Shown here: one piece after another, positions 17,247 through 27,560 of the stretch
Layout: each line of letters opens with the position of its first letter
Position numbering within the stretch: position 1 is the first letter of the stretch
Assembly: GCA_029569255.1 (NCBI GenBank)
Contig: JAKQUO010000026.1
Location: 45,922-109,921, forward strand
Origin: Acidobacteriota bacterium
Lineage (GTDB): Bacteria > Acidobacteriota > Aminicenantia > Aminicenantales > Saccharicenantaceae
Length of the DNA stretch: 64,000 bases
Direction of reading: 5' to 3'
Notes under the pieces: model-generated
Seen by the model: only the letters and a program-made list of their open reading frames with translations
Told to the model about the DNA's origin: nothing
The model's database searches: none
Translations under genes and position numbers: made by a program

Positions 17247-17846
17247 ATGACCGCCGCCGCCGAGAACGACATCGTCCTCAGCCTGTTCAAGGACTGCGAC
17301 GCCCTGCTCCAGGGGCACTTCAAACTGACCTCGGGCAAGCACTCCGAGTGGTACTTCGAGAAGATCCGGCTGATCGAGAAGCCGGCCGCGCTGGAGAAGA
17401 TCGTGGACCTGCTGGCGGCCAAGATCCGGCGCGAGGTCCCCGGCTTCGACACCGTCGTCTCCCCCGCCTACGGCGCCATCGCCATCGGCTTCCAGGCCGC
17501 CCTCAAGCTGGGCAAGACGTTCGCCTTCAGCCAGCGGGCCGACGGGAAGATGACCATCCGCTCGGGCTTCTCGGGGCTCGACGGTTCGCGGGCCGTCATC
17601 GTCGAGGACATCCTGACGACCGGCGGCTCCGTCCAGGAGGTCGTCGACTGCCTGCGCGAGCGCGGGGTCGCCGTCGCCGGGACCTACGTCCTCGTCGACC
17701 GCAGCGCCGGGGCCGTCCCGATCGACGGGAAGCCCGTCGGCAGCCTGCTTTCCCTCAAGGTCGAGGCCTTCGAGCCGGAGGCCTGCCCCTTGTGCGCCAA
17801 GGGCGTCCCCATCGCCAAGCCCGGCGCCTCCGACAAGAAAGCTTAG
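17247..17846 (+). CDS. pyrE: Orotate phosphoribosyltransferase
   Basis: GHFKLTSGKHSEWYFEK...VVSPAYGAIAIGFQAA...AVIVEDILTTGGSVQEV PRPP motif. Confidence 0.93.
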   Translation: MTAAAENDIVLSLFKDCDALLQGHFKLTSGKHSEWYFEKIRLIEKPAALEKIVDLLAAKIRREVPGFDTVVSPAYGAIAIGFQAALKLGKTFAFSQRADGKMTIRSGFSGLDGSRAVIVEDILTTGGSVQEVVDCLRERGVAVAGTYVLVDRSAGAVPIDGKPVGSLLSLKVEAFEPEACPLCAKGVPIAKPGASDKKA

Positions 17847-20800
17847 GGCCCGGCGAAAGGCCCCGACGGTCCGGCTTCGACCCCGGCCGGCGCCGCCCCT
17901 CCCTCGACCGCCCGTTTCCTGCGGGCCAGCCTGTCGGAAACGACGTAGAACGCGGGGACGACGACCAGGCTCAAGACGGTCGACAGGACCAGGCCGCCAA
18001 TGACGGCGATGCCCATAGGCCGGCGGATCTCGGCGCCCGAGCCGAGGCCCAGGGCCGGCGGGATGGCCGCCATCATCGTCGCCGTGGCCGTCATGAGGAT
18101 GGGCCGCAGCCGGATGGGCCCGGCCTTCTCCATGGCCTCCCGGGGCCCGAAGCCCTTGGCCTTGAAGGCGTTGGCGTAATCGACGAGGATGATGGAGTTC
18201 TTCTTGACGATGCCCATGAGCAGGAGCAGGCCGATCATGCTGAAGATGTTCAGCGACTGGCCGGCGACGAGCAGGGCGAAGGCCGCGCCGGCGATCGAGA
18301 GCGGCAGGATGGTGATGATCGTGACCGGGTCCTTGAAGGAGTTGAACTGCGAGGCCAGGATCATGTAGGCGATGGCGACGCCCAGGAACATGGCGAAGAG
18401 GAGCGAGCTCATCGAGTCGCGGAAGGCCATGCTCGAGCCGCCCAGGACGACCCGGTAGCCGACCGGCAGCGTCCGGCCGAGGCCCTCGATGATCCGCAAG
18501 GCCTCGCCCTGGGAATGCCCGGGGGCGACGTTGGCGAAGAGCGAGATGGCCCGCTCGCGGTCGCGCCGGGTGATGGCCTGGAGGGCGGCCTGCTCCTCGA
18601 AGACGACGAGCGACGAGAGGGGGACGAGCTCGCCGTTTCGGGCCCGGACCCGGAGGCGCGAGATGTCCTCGGGCCGGGAGCGCTGGCCGGCCATGAGCTT
18701 GAGCCGGACGTCGAGCCGGCGGCCGCCCGTGCTGTACTTGCCCACCCGGAGGCCGCCGACGAGGGCGTTGATGGTCGTGGCCACGTCGTCGACGGAGACG
18801 CCGACGTCGGCGCAGACGGCCCGGTCCGGCGTCACCCGCAGCTCGGGCATGCCGACCCGGTAGTCCGAGTCGAGGTCGGTGACGGCGCCGCTCTCCTGGA
18901 GCTCGCCCATGAGCTTCTGGCTCAGGGGGACGAGCTGGTTCCAATCGGCGCCGCGGACGGAGAACTCGATGGGGAAGCCGCGCTGGGCCGTGAAGCCCTG
19001 CTGGGACGTGTCCTGGATGACGGCCCGGACGCCGGGGATGGCGTTGAGCTCGCGGCGGAGCACGGCCGAGAACCCGGCCTGGTCCATCTTCCGCCGGCCC
19101 GGAGGGACGAGGGTCAGGAACATCATCCCGGAATTGACCCCGCCGCCCCCGCCCATGCCGCCGACGAAGCTGAACGTCTGGAGGACCTCGGGATGCCTGT
19201 TGACCGTTTCCTCCGCCTTGACGAGCAGGGCGTCGGTCTCGGTGATGTCCGAGCCGACGGCGGTCTGGATGCGGACCATGACCCGGCTCTGGTCCTGGGA
19301 GGGCACGAACTCGCTCGGCAGGGTGGCGAAGATGACGATGGCCACGGCGAACAGGGCCAGCCCCAGGAGCAGGATGAGCCCGGGCCGGCGCAGGGCGCTG
19401 CGGAGGACGCGGCCGTAGAAGACCTCGAGGCGGCGGAAGCCGCGGTCGACGGCCAGGCCGAGCTTGTTCCGGCCCTCGCGCGTCGTCTTGAGGAACTGCG
19501 AGCAGCGGGCCGGGGCCAGGGTGACGGCCTCGACGTAGGACAGGAGAACGCACAGGCAGAGGGTGATGCCGAACTGGAGGAAGTAGCGGCCGATGATGCC
19601 CTTCATGAACACGACCGGCACGAAGATGGCCACCACGGCCAGGGTCGCGGCCAGGGCGGCGAAGGCGATCTCCCGGGTCCCCTCGAGGGCGGCCGGGACG
19701 AGGGCCTTGCCGCTCTCGCGGTGGCGGAAGATGTTCTCCATGACCATGATGGCGTCGTCGACGACGATGCCGACGGCCAGGGCCAGGGCCAGCAGGGTGA
19801 AGGTGTTGAAGGTGAAGCCGAGGAAATAGATGATGGCCACCGTGCCGAGGAGCGACATGGGGATGGCCAGGATGACGTTGAGCGTGCTCGACAGGGAGCC
19901 CAGGAACAGCCAGCAGACGAAGGCCGTCAGGACGACCGAGAGCATGAGCTCGAACTGGATCTCGTTGACCGACTCGCGGATGAACTCCGTGCTGTCGTTG
20001 GTGATGCCGACGGTCATGTCGGGCGGCAGGGTCTTGGCGTAGTCGTCGATGGCCGCCCGGACGGCCTTGGCCAGGGCCACGGCGTTGGCCCCGCGCTGCT
20101 TCTTGATGCCGATGCCCTGGGCCGGGCCGCCGTCCATGCGGGCCAGGCGGCGGACGTCCTCGAAGCCGTCCTCGACCAGGGAGACGTCGCTGAGGTAGAT
20201 GGGGCTGCCGTCGACCTCGCGGACGACGATCCGGCGCAGGGTCTCGAGGTCGACCGCCTCGCCGAGGACGCGGACGTTGACCTCGCGGCCGGTCGTCTCG
20301 AGCCGGCCGGCCGGCAGCTCGATGTGCTCGCGCCGGAGGGCGCCGATGACGTCGCTGACCGTCAGCCCCTTCTCGTCGAGCCGGGCGGCGTCGAGCCAGA
20401 CGCGGATGTTCCGCTCGAGCGTGCCCATGAGCGAGATCTCGCCGATGCCGGGGATGGTCTGGAGCTTCTCCTTGAGGCCGTAGCGGACGTAGTCGCTGAG
20501 GACGCGCTGGGGATAGGGCCCGGCGAGCCGGGCCATCATGATGGGCTGGTCCTCGGGGTTCTGCTTGGAGCAGATGGGCGGGTCCATGTCGCGCGGCAGG
20601 CGGCGCTGGGCCTGGGAGACCTTGGCCTGGACGTCCTGGAGGGCCAGGTCGACGTCGCGCGAGAGCTCGATCTCGACGGTGATGTTGGCCGAGCCCTGGC
20701 GCGAGCTCGAGGTCAGGGTCCGGACGCCCTCGACCTGGATGAGGGCCTCCTCGAGCGTTTCGACGACCTCGTTCTCCATGACCTCGGGCGCCGCCCCCTC

Positions 20801-20953
20801 CCAGGCGGCGGAGACGTTGATGGTGGGGAAATCGACGTCCGGGAACTGGCTGATGCCGATCCGCCCCCCGGCGACGACGCCGAAGACGACGGTGGCGGCC
20901 ATGAGCATCCAGGCCAGGACGGGCTTGCGGACGCAGGACTCGGTGAGGTTCAT
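17843..20953 (-). CDS. RND efflux permease (HAE1/AcrB type)
   Basis: MNLTESCVRKPVLAWMLMAATVVFGVVAG...ISQFPDVDFPTINVSAAWEGAAPEVMENEV; VGIVVDDAIMVMENIFRH. Confidence 0.95.
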   Translation of the reverse strand: MNLTESCVRKPVLAWMLMAATVVFGVVAGGRIGISQFPDVDFPTINVSAAWEGAAPEVMENEVVETLEEALIQVEGVRTLTSSSRQGSANITVEIELSRDVDLALQDVQAKVSQAQRRLPRDMDPPICSKQNPEDQPIMMARLAGPYPQRVLSDYVRYGLKEKLQTIPGIGEISLMGTLERNIRVWLDAARLDEKGLTVSDVIGALRREHIELPAGRLETTGREVNVRVLGEAVDLETLRRIVVREVDGSPIYLSDVSLVEDGFEDVRRLARMDGGPAQGIGIKKQRGANAVALAKAVRAAIDDYAKTLPPDMTVGITNDSTEFIRESVNEIQFELMLSVVLTAFVCWLFLGSLSSTLNVILAIPMSLLGTVAIIYFLGFTFNTFTLLALALAVGIVVDDAIMVMENIFRHRESGKALVPAALEGTREIAFAALAATLAVVAIFVPVVFMKGIIGRYFLQFGITLCLCVLLSYVEAVTLAPARCSQFLKTTREGRNKLGLAVDRGFRRLEVFYGRVLRSALRRPGLILLLGLALFAVAIVIFATLPSEFVPSQDQSRVMVRIQTAVGSDITETDALLVKAEETVNRHPEVLQTFSFVGGMGGGGGVNSGMMFLTLVPPGRRKMDQAGFSAVLRRELNAIPGVRAVIQDTSQQGFTAQRGFPIEFSVRGADWNQLVPLSQKLMGELQESGAVTDLDSDYRVGMPELRVTPDRAVCADVGVSVDDVATTINALVGGLRVGKYSTGGRRLDVRLKLMAGQRSRPEDISRLRVRARNGELVPLSSLVVFEEQAALQAITRRDRERAISLFANVAPGHSQGEALRIIEGLGRTLPVGYRVVLGGSSMAFRDSMSSLLFAMFLGVAIAYMILASQFNSFKDPVTIITILPLSIAGAAFALLVAGQSLNIFSMIGLLLLMGIVKKNSIILVDYANAFKAKGFGPREAMEKAGPIRLRPILMTATATMMAAIPPALGLGSGAEIRRPMGIAVIGGLVLSTVLSLVVVPAFYVVSDRLARRKRAVEGGAAPAGVEAGPSGPFAGP

Positions 20954-20965
20954 GGGCCGGGTCCT

Positions 20966-22138
20966 CTATTTGGCGGCCGGGGGCGGCGCCCCGCCGCCCG
21001 GCTTTTCGGCGGGCCCGGCGCCCGGCGCGCCGACCCGCACCGACGCGCCGTTCGACAGGGCCTCGGCGCCGCGGACGACGAGCCTCTCGCCCCCGCCGAG
21101 GCCGGACAGGACCTCGACCCGGCCGTCGGCCGAGCGCATGCCCAGGGTCAGGATGCGCTCGACGGCCTTGTCGCCTTCGACGACGAAGGCCAGGAAGCCC
21201 CGCTCGCTCGGGCGGACGGCGGCGACGGGGATGACCGGGGCTTGCCCGGCCGAGGCCACGGGGACGGAGATCTCGGCGAAGGACCCCGGCCGGAGGCTCC
21301 TGTCGCCGGGGTCGTCGATGTGGGCCGTGATGTCGACCAGGCGCGACACCGCGTCGGCCGATTCCGCGACGTGGACCACCTTGGCCGTGAACTCGCGGCT
21401 GTCCTCCCGGACCTTGAAGCGGGCCGGCTGGCCGGGCTTGATCCGGGCGGCGTCGCGCTCCGGGACGCGGAACCTGAGCAGGAGCGGGTCGCGCCGGACG
21501 AGCGTGGCCATGACCGTCCCGGTCTGGACGTATTGCCCGGTCTGGACGGTCCGGGTCTGGATGACGCCCGAGATGGGGGCCTTGACGAAGGCGTCGCGGA
21601 GGTTGAGCTGGGCCTGATTGAGGGCCGAGCGCGTCTGGGCCACCTCGGAGGCGGCCGTCAGGACCTTGGTCCGCCAGGTCTCGACCTCCTCGCCCGGGAT
21701 GAGCCCGGGCGTCCGGGTGATGACCGTCTCGCGCCGCTTCAGGCCGGCCTCGGCGTCGGCCTTGGAGGCCTGGGCCTTCTCGTGGGCGGCTTGGGCCGCC
21801 TCGACGGCCAGGCGGTAGCGCTCGGTCTCGATCTCGACGAGCGTTTGGCCGGCCGCGGCGTACTCGCCCTCGGAGAAGAGGACCCGGTCGACGGCGCCGG
21901 AGACGCGGGCCGTGACCTGGACCTTCTCGAAGGCCTCGACCGAGCCGACGGCCGAGACGGTGTAGACGAGGGAGCGGACGGGGACCGCCTCGACGTCGAC
22001 GGGGAAGACGACGCGGCCCCGCTCCTGCCCGGCGGCCGGGCCGTCCGCCTTCTTTTTGCAGGCGCCGGCCCCGGCGGCGAGCGGCAGGACGAGGGCGAGG
22101 GCGAGGACGGCGGGCTTCCGGCATTTTGTATCGATCAC
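20966..22138 (-). CDS. RND efflux periplasmic adaptor (membrane fusion protein)
   Basis: Lipoprotein signal LPLAAGAGACKKK; VTARVSGAVDRVLFSEGEYAAAGQTLVEIE; FVKAPISGVIQTRTVQTGQYV. Confidence 0.93.
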   Translation of the reverse strand: MIDTKCRKPAVLALALVLPLAAGAGACKKKADGPAAGQERGRVVFPVDVEAVPVRSLVYTVSAVGSVEAFEKVQVTARVSGAVDRVLFSEGEYAAAGQTLVEIETERYRLAVEAAQAAHEKAQASKADAEAGLKRRETVITRTPGLIPGEEVETWRTKVLTAASEVAQTRSALNQAQLNLRDAFVKAPISGVIQTRTVQTGQYVQTGTVMATLVRRDPLLLRFRVPERDAARIKPGQPARFKVREDSREFTAKVVHVAESADAVSRLVDITAHIDDPGDRSLRPGSFAEISVPVASAGQAPVIPVAAVRPSERGFLAFVVEGDKAVERILTLGMRSADGRVEVLSGLGGGERLVVRGAEALSNGASVRVGAPGAGPAEKPGGGAPPPAAK

Positions 22139-23478
22139 TTGAGCGGCTCCTTCCCGAAAGGGTCGAGTCCCAGGGCCGCTTCCAGGTTGAGGAAAGCGAT
22201 CCCCAGGCCGTAGCGTTCCCGGACGAGGCCGACCTCGGCCTCGAAGAGGCTGACGTTGGCGTCGGCGACTTCCAGGGCGGAGGCCAGGCCCTGCCGATAG
22301 AGCTCGGCGGTCTCGGCGGCGTTCTTCTGGGCCACCTCGTGGGCGACGGTGGCCTGCTTGAGCGAGGCCCGCTGGTTGTCCAGCGAGACCAGGGCCTGGC
22401 GGACCTGGACGTCCACCCGGCGCATGGCCGCCTGGAGGTCGAGGTCGGCCAGCTTGGCCAGGGCCCGGCGCTCCCGGCTCTGCCCGAAGCGGGCCCCGCC
22501 GTCGAAGAGCGACCAGGTCAGGGTGGCGCCGGCGTTCCAGTTCCAGTTCTTGCCGCTGAAGCCGGCCTCGTTGGTGATCGTGTACCGGCCGCTGGCGCTC
22601 AACGAGGGGACGAAGCCGAGCAGGGGCACTCTGGCCAGGGCCCGCTGGGACGCGGCGGCCCAGCGAAGCGAGCCGATGTCGAGGCGGCGGGCCAAGGCCT
22701 CCTCGATCAGGGCCTCGGCGTCGGCGGCCTCGGCCGAGGCGGCCTCGATCAGGAACTCCGGCACGGCCAGCGGCCCGCGCGCGTCGTCCGGGGCGTCGAG
22801 GAGATAGCCCAGCTGGAGGGCGCTCGTCTCGACCTCGCCCTCGACCCGGGTCAGCCCGACCTCGGCCTTGGCGTACTCGAGCTCGGCCCGGGTGACGTCG
22901 TTGACGGAGGCGAGCCCGGCCGCGAAGCGGGCCTTGGCCGCCTCGAGGTTCTGCCCGGCGAAGGCGAAGCGGCGGGCCGAGGCCTCCCGCACCTGGGACG
23001 TCCCGAGGGTCGCCAGAAAAGCCTGGCTGACCTCGAAAGCCAGCTGGCGGCGGCTCTCGGCCGCCCTGTCCGCTTCCGCGTTCCTCTGGGCCTTCACGGC
23101 GGCCAGGCCGGTCAGGCTGCGGACGTCGAAAAGGGTCAAGTTGAGTTGGAAGGCCTCGGACAGGCCGTTCAGCCTTTGGATGACGACCTCGTTCCCGCCG
23201 ACCATGATCGTGCGCTCGAAGGGGCGCCGCGAATAGGTGCCGGTGCTGGTGAGCGAGGGCAGGAAAAAGGACTTCGCCTGGGCCACGCGGGCGGCGGCGG
23301 CGACGACGTCCTGCTCCGCGGCCAGCGACCTCTCGTTCCTCTCCAGGGCCAGCGCGACGGCCTTGTCGAGCGTCAGCGGCCCCTCCCGGGCCGCGAGCCG
23401 GGGGGCGAAGAGGAGGAGCAGACCGAGAGACGCCGCGCCGAGGCGCCTGGCCCGGCCGGCCTGGGAGAACTCTGCCAT
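22135..23478 (-). CDS. TolC-family outer-membrane efflux protein
   Basis: LTLDKAVALALERNERSLAAEQDV; ATGA overlap with adaptor gene. Confidence 0.92.
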   Translation of the reverse strand: MAEFSQAGRARRLGAASLGLLLLFAPRLAAREGPLTLDKAVALALERNERSLAAEQDVVAAAARVAQAKSFFLPSLTSTGTYSRRPFERTIMVGGNEVVIQRLNGLSEAFQLNLTLFDVRSLTGLAAVKAQRNAEADRAAESRRQLAFEVSQAFLATLGTSQVREASARRFAFAGQNLEAAKARFAAGLASVNDVTRAELEYAKAEVGLTRVEGEVETSALQLGYLLDAPDDARGPLAVPEFLIEAASAEAADAEALIEEALARRLDIGSLRWAAASQRALARVPLLGFVPSLSASGRYTITNEAGFSGKNWNWNAGATLTWSLFDGGARFGQSRERRALAKLADLDLQAAMRRVDVQVRQALVSLDNQRASLKQATVAHEVAQKNAAETAELYRQGLASALEVADANVSLFEAEVGLVRERYGLGIAFLNLEAALGLDPFGKEPLK

Positions 23479-23648
23479 CTTCGCGCCTCCTCGAGCGCGG
23501 AGCCTTCTCTGCGGGCTCCGAAGCTAAAATGAAGCATCAAATATATCACAGGTATTTGTGACGTCCTAACGCCTCTTTTTCTTCCGGGGCCGGGCCTGGC
23601 GGCCGTCCGGGGGAAGAGGATCCGCCGGCCCCCGTCTAAAGCAATGAA

Positions 23649-23675
23649 GGGGACGCGTACGCGGAGCGTGTCCCC
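23649..23675. repeat. GGGGACGCGTACGCGGAGCGTGTCCCC palindromic repeat
   Basis: Shares GGGGACGCGTACnnGGAGC...TGTCCCC with 16582-16610. Confidence 0.6.
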
Positions 23676-23696
23676 GGCTCGTCGGAGGAGATATCC

Positions 23697-24389
23697 ATGA
23701 AGTCAAGAAACATGACGGCCATCGGGCTGGCCGCGGTTGTGGCGTCGGCGGTCCTGCTCTCGGCCGCCTCGGGCCCGGGGGCGGCCCCCCGCCAGACGCG
23801 CTCCGCCGCCGGGCCCGAGCTCGACCGCAAGGTCCAGGCTTTCCTCGACGCCAACGCCCGAGGGTGGCGGGACATGAACGTCCCCGAGGCCGACGGCAGG
23901 ATCCTCTACGATCTCGTCCTCGAGAACAAGTACACCCGGGCCCTCGAGATCGGGACCTCGACCGGGCATTCGGGAATCTGGATCGCCTGGGCCCTCAGCA
24001 AGACCGGCGGCCGGCTCGTGACCGTCGAGATCGACGGCGGGCGCTACCGCGAGGCCGTGGCCAACTTCCGCGAGGCCGGCCTCGACCCGTGGATCGACGC
24101 CCGCCTGGCCGACGCCCACGAGCTCGTCCCCGCGCTCGCCGGGCCGTTCGACTTCGTCTTCTGCGACGCCGACAAGGACTGGTACAAGAACTACTTCGTC
24201 GCCGTCCTGCCCAAGCTCACGGTCGGCGGCGCCTTCGTCGCCCACAACGTCTCCCGCCGGATGCGGCGGGGCGGCTGGGGCAGCGGCGACTTCGTCGAGC
24301 ACGTCCTCTCGCTCCCGTTCATGGAGACGACCTTCCGCGAGGACAGCTGGTCGGGGATCTCGGTCAGCGTCAAGCGCGCCGACAAATGA
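23697..24389 (+). CDS. Secreted O-methyltransferase family protein
   Basis: ALEIGTSTGHSGIWIAWALSKTGGRLVTVEID...FDFVFCDADKDWYKNYF. Confidence 0.88.
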   Translation: MKSRNMTAIGLAAVVASAVLLSAASGPGAAPRQTRSAAGPELDRKVQAFLDANARGWRDMNVPEADGRILYDLVLENKYTRALEIGTSTGHSGIWIAWALSKTGGRLVTVEIDGGRYREAVANFREAGLDPWIDARLADAHELVPALAGPFDFVFCDADKDWYKNYFVAVLPKLTVGGAFVAHNVSRRMRRGGWGSGDFVEHVLSLPFMETTFREDSWSGISVSVKRADK

Positions 24390-24398
24390 CCCGGAGGC

Positions 24399-25316
24399 CT
24401 ACCATTTCTTGTATTTCCAGAAGGTCAGGAACCCGACCATCGACACGGCGGCCAGGCCCATGATGACCCAGAAGGCCGGGTGCTCCCGGAGCCCGAAAGG
24501 CAGGGTGACGTTCATGGAGAAGACGGAGACGACGAACGTCGGCACCATGATGCAGATGGTGATGATGTTCAGGGTCTTCATCAGGACGTTGAGGTTGTTG
24601 CCGACGATCGAGGCCCGGGCGTCCATCAGCGAGGCCAGGATGTTCGAGAAGACCTCGGCCTGGCGGTAGCACTGGTTGTTCTCGACGGCGACGTCGTCGA
24701 GGAGCTCCATCTCGTCCTGGGTGAAGCCGAACTTGGCGGCGTTGTGGCGGAGCTTCTCGATCAGGGCGCCGTTGGAGCTGACGGCGTTCTGGTAATAGAC
24801 CAGGCTCTTCTGCAGGGCGAACAGGTTGATGAGGAACCTGTTCTCCATGGCCCTGTTGATCTTCTGCTCGACGTCGTCGGCGATCTGGTTGATGATCTTG
24901 AGGTGCTCCATGAAATGGAAGATGGCCCGGTAGATGAGCCGGATGACGAGCTCGCGGGGGCTCCCGACCCGGGCCAGCTGCTTGCCCTCGAACAGGGTCG
25001 TGTCGTCGGCCGCGACGAGGATGATCCTGTCGCCGAAGAAGAAGACGCCCATGGTCGCGGCCTTGAACAGGAGCTGGTCCTCCGCGGAATAGTTCTTCGG
25101 CCGCTTGTAGATGAAGGCGATGTGGTTCGGCTCGCACTCGAGCCGGGCCTGCTCGTCGGGGTCGAGAGCGGAGGCGAGGGTGTGCTCGTCGATCTGGCAG
25201 GTGTCGACGAGGAGGCGCTTCTCGGCCTCGTCGGGATTGACGTAGAGGAGGATGGGGGCCGAGGCGTCGTCCGCGGGGACGATCTTCTGGCTCTCGATCT
25301 GGAAGCGTTTCAGCAT
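24399..25316 (-). CDS. CorA-like divalent cation channel
   Basis: C-terminal two-TM region LNIITICIMVPTFVVSVFSMNVTLPFGLREHPAFWVIMGLA..FWKYKKW; SMN in place of GMN. Confidence 0.88.
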   Translation of the reverse strand: MLKRFQIESQKIVPADDASAPILLYVNPDEAEKRLLVDTCQIDEHTLASALDPDEQARLECEPNHIAFIYKRPKNYSAEDQLLFKAATMGVFFFGDRIILVAADDTTLFEGKQLARVGSPRELVIRLIYRAIFHFMEHLKIINQIADDVEQKINRAMENRFLINLFALQKSLVYYQNAVSSNGALIEKLRHNAAKFGFTQDEMELLDDVAVENNQCYRQAEVFSNILASLMDARASIVGNNLNVLMKTLNIITICIMVPTFVVSVFSMNVTLPFGLREHPAFWVIMGLAAVSMVGFLTFWKYKKW

Positions 25317-25569
25317 CGGCGGCCTCCTCCCAGAGGGCTGGCCTCCCTCGCGGCCCATGATACGACGGCCCGCCGGGAAATGGCAAGCCTTCGGGCCCTC
25401 CGGGCTATTCGAGCCTGGCCTCCTTCGCGAGCCTGCCGCCGATCTCGATGCCGCCGTGCCCGGAGACGCCCTCGCCCGGGAAGCCGCGGGCGCCTGGCCG
25501 GGCGGCCCGTCCGACTAATACCATGATCTCCGAGCGCGGGCGCTGCCCGCGCCCGCAAGGAGCCCGCCC

Positions 25570-26193
25570 ATGAGACCGAAAGCCCTCGTCGCGTGTATCG
25601 CCTTTCTCGCGGCCGCCGCCGGCTGCGTCAGGTACACCGTCGTCCCGCCCGCGGTCGACCTCGGCCCCTTGGGCCCGGTCGGCCTGGTCACGTTCGAGGC
25701 CGAGAACGCCAAGGGCGACCTCGACGCCGCGGCCACGCGGTATTTCCTGCAGGAGGTCACGGCCGCCCAGCGCGTGCCCGTGGTCGAGCTGGGACCGGCC
25801 GCGGACGCCCTCGCCGGCCTCGGCAAGACCGCCTTCGACCGCGAGGCCATCCTGGCCCTGGGCCGGAAGCACGACGTCGGGGCCGTCTTCCTCGGCGAGG
25901 TCAAGGTCACCAAGGTCAAGCCGCAGATCGACCTGGCCGCCCCCTTGAGCAAGGCCCTCTTCGCCCGGGCCGCCTTCGACCTCGGGGTGGCGGCCCGGCT
26001 CGTGGACACGGGGACCGGCGCGACGCTGTGGGCCGATTCCGCCCTCCGCCAGGGGACCGTCGGCGCCGTGGGCCTGGACGACGGCGTCCCGGTCTTCTCC
26101 GTTCGCGACAAGGGCGCGGCCATGGCCCAGCTCCTGCGCGAGGTCATGTTCCGGCTGACCTGGGACTTCCGCCCGACCCGCCGCCGGCTCTGA
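25570..26193 (+). CDS. Lipoprotein, possible GNA1162/CsgG-like assembly factor
   Basis: MRPKALVACIAFLAAAAGCVRY lipobox; EAILALGRKHDVGAVFLGEVKVTKVKP, ARLVDTGTGATLWADSA. Confidence 0.6.
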   Translation: MRPKALVACIAFLAAAAGCVRYTVVPPAVDLGPLGPVGLVTFEAENAKGDLDAAATRYFLQEVTAAQRVPVVELGPAADALAGLGKTAFDREAILALGRKHDVGAVFLGEVKVTKVKPQIDLAAPLSKALFARAAFDLGVAARLVDTGTGATLWADSALRQGTVGAVGLDDGVPVFSVRDKGAAMAQLLREVMFRLTWDFRPTRRRL

Positions 26194-26332
26194 CCGCGCG
26201 CCCCGGGCCTCGACCCCGCCGGCCTCGGCCGGCGGAACGCCGTCAAGCGCCTGCGGGCGCAGCGCCCGTCCCCGACGGCGAGGCCCCTCGCGCATTCCGC
26301 CGGGAAGAGGCGGGCTTCCGGCGTCGCGGCGG

Positions 26333-26878
26333 CTAGCGCGGCTTCGGCGCCGGGCGCCTTTCGATCCGGATATTGAGCCGGGCTTGAAGATAATCGGCGG
26401 CCGAGGCGAAAGACCTCTCGAGGACGCCCCTCTCCCGCTCGAGGGACGACTCCGCTTCGGCCAAGGCGCCTTTCAGCCCGTCCGGCGCGGCGAAGATGGA
26501 CTCGAGGGCCGCCCGGGCCTCGGGCCGCGGCGCCGGTTCGCGCGGGACGACCCGGAACAGGAGCAGGGCGGCGGCCGCGACGGCGAGGGCCCCGGCGACG
26601 GCCGTCAGGGGACGCAGAACGAACCGCCGGCCGCGTGGAACCGGCCCGGCTTTCGGGGCCGGTCCGACGTCCCAGGCCGACTCGTTCAAGGGAAAGCCCG
26701 GGACTTCGGCCAGAAAGGCCTCGCGCTCGCCGGCGAACCTGTCCTTCAGGGAGGCCGTGAAGCGGGCGTGATCGCGGCAGGCGCCGCAGCGCCCGAGATG
26801 ACGCTCGACGGACCGCGGCCGTTCCTTTCCCGTGTCCGCCGCCCTCGCGATCATCCAACGGCTGAACGCGCACAGCAT
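26333..26878 (-). CDS. Anti-sigma factor with zinc-finger-like N-terminus
   Basis: RHLGRCGACRDHARFTASLKDRF; single TM; follows ECF sigma gene. Confidence 0.7.
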   Translation of the reverse strand: MLCAFSRWMIARAADTGKERPRSVERHLGRCGACRDHARFTASLKDRFAGEREAFLAEVPGFPLNESAWDVGPAPKAGPVPRGRRFVLRPLTAVAGALAVAAAALLLFRVVPREPAPRPEARAALESIFAAPDGLKGALAEAESSLERERGVLERSFASAADYLQARLNIRIERRPAPKPR

Positions 26879-26895
26879 CGCCCTTCTCCTTTCCC

Positions 26896-27510
26896 TCAAT
26901 GCCGGGGCGCCGGCCGCGGGACAGCAACCGGCGCGAGCGGCCTCAGGTCCGGCCCGAGCCGCCGGGCCAGCTCGGTCCGGGCCCTGTGGAGCAGGACCCG
27001 AACGGCCAGGCCCGTCCGGCCCAGGACGGCGGCGATCTCCGCGATCGTCAGGTCCTCTCCGTAGCGCAGCCACAGGACCCGGAAACGGTCGCCGCCGAGC
27101 GCCCGGGCGGCCTCCCAAAGGCCCGACGGGCCGGCCTCGCCGGCCGCCCCGCCCTCGCCGCCGGCGCCCGGGGCCGGCTGGGCCCATGTTCCCGCCGCGG
27201 CCGAGGCCAGCCGCGCCTTGGCCGCCCCCCGGCGAAAGGCGTCGATGGCCAACCGGTGGGCCGAGGTGTAGAGCCAGGTCGAGAAGCGGCAGGCCGGATC
27301 GTAGCTCCCGATGTTCCGATAGAGCTTGAGGAGCGTTTCCTGGACGAGGTCCTCGGCGTCCTCGGCGCTGGCGAGCCGGGGGCGGAGATAGACGAAGAGC
27401 CGGCGCCTGTAGCGGGCCGCCAGCTCCTCGAAGGACCGGCGCGAGCCGGCCCGCGCCTCGCGGGCCAGCTCCTCGTCGGTCATGGCCGCGGTCAGGTCTC
27501 TGTCGGTCAT
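26896..27510 (-). CDS. ECF-family sigma factor
   Basis: SFEELAARYRRRLFVYLRPRLASAEDAEDLVQETLLKLYRNIGSYDPACRFSTWLYTSAHRLAIDAFRR. Confidence 0.9.
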   Translation of the reverse strand: MTDRDLTAAMTDEELAREARAGSRRSFEELAARYRRRLFVYLRPRLASAEDAEDLVQETLLKLYRNIGSYDPACRFSTWLYTSAHRLAIDAFRRGAAKARLASAAAGTWAQPAPGAGGEGGAAGEAGPSGLWEAARALGGDRFRVLWLRYGEDLTIAEIAAVLGRTGLAVRVLLHRARTELARRLGPDLRPLAPVAVPRPAPRH

Positions 27511-27560
27511 GCGCTCCCCTGGCCCCGGCGCCCGGGGCCGTCGCCTCCGGGGCCCGCGGC

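Noticed and set aside
16913-22213. 1766-aa plus-strand ORF and 1642-aa minus-strand companion (17196-22124)
   Set aside because: Antisense or alternate-frame shadows of thioesterase, pyrE and RND genes in high-GC DNA; low-complexity Arg/Gly/Asp-rich translations.
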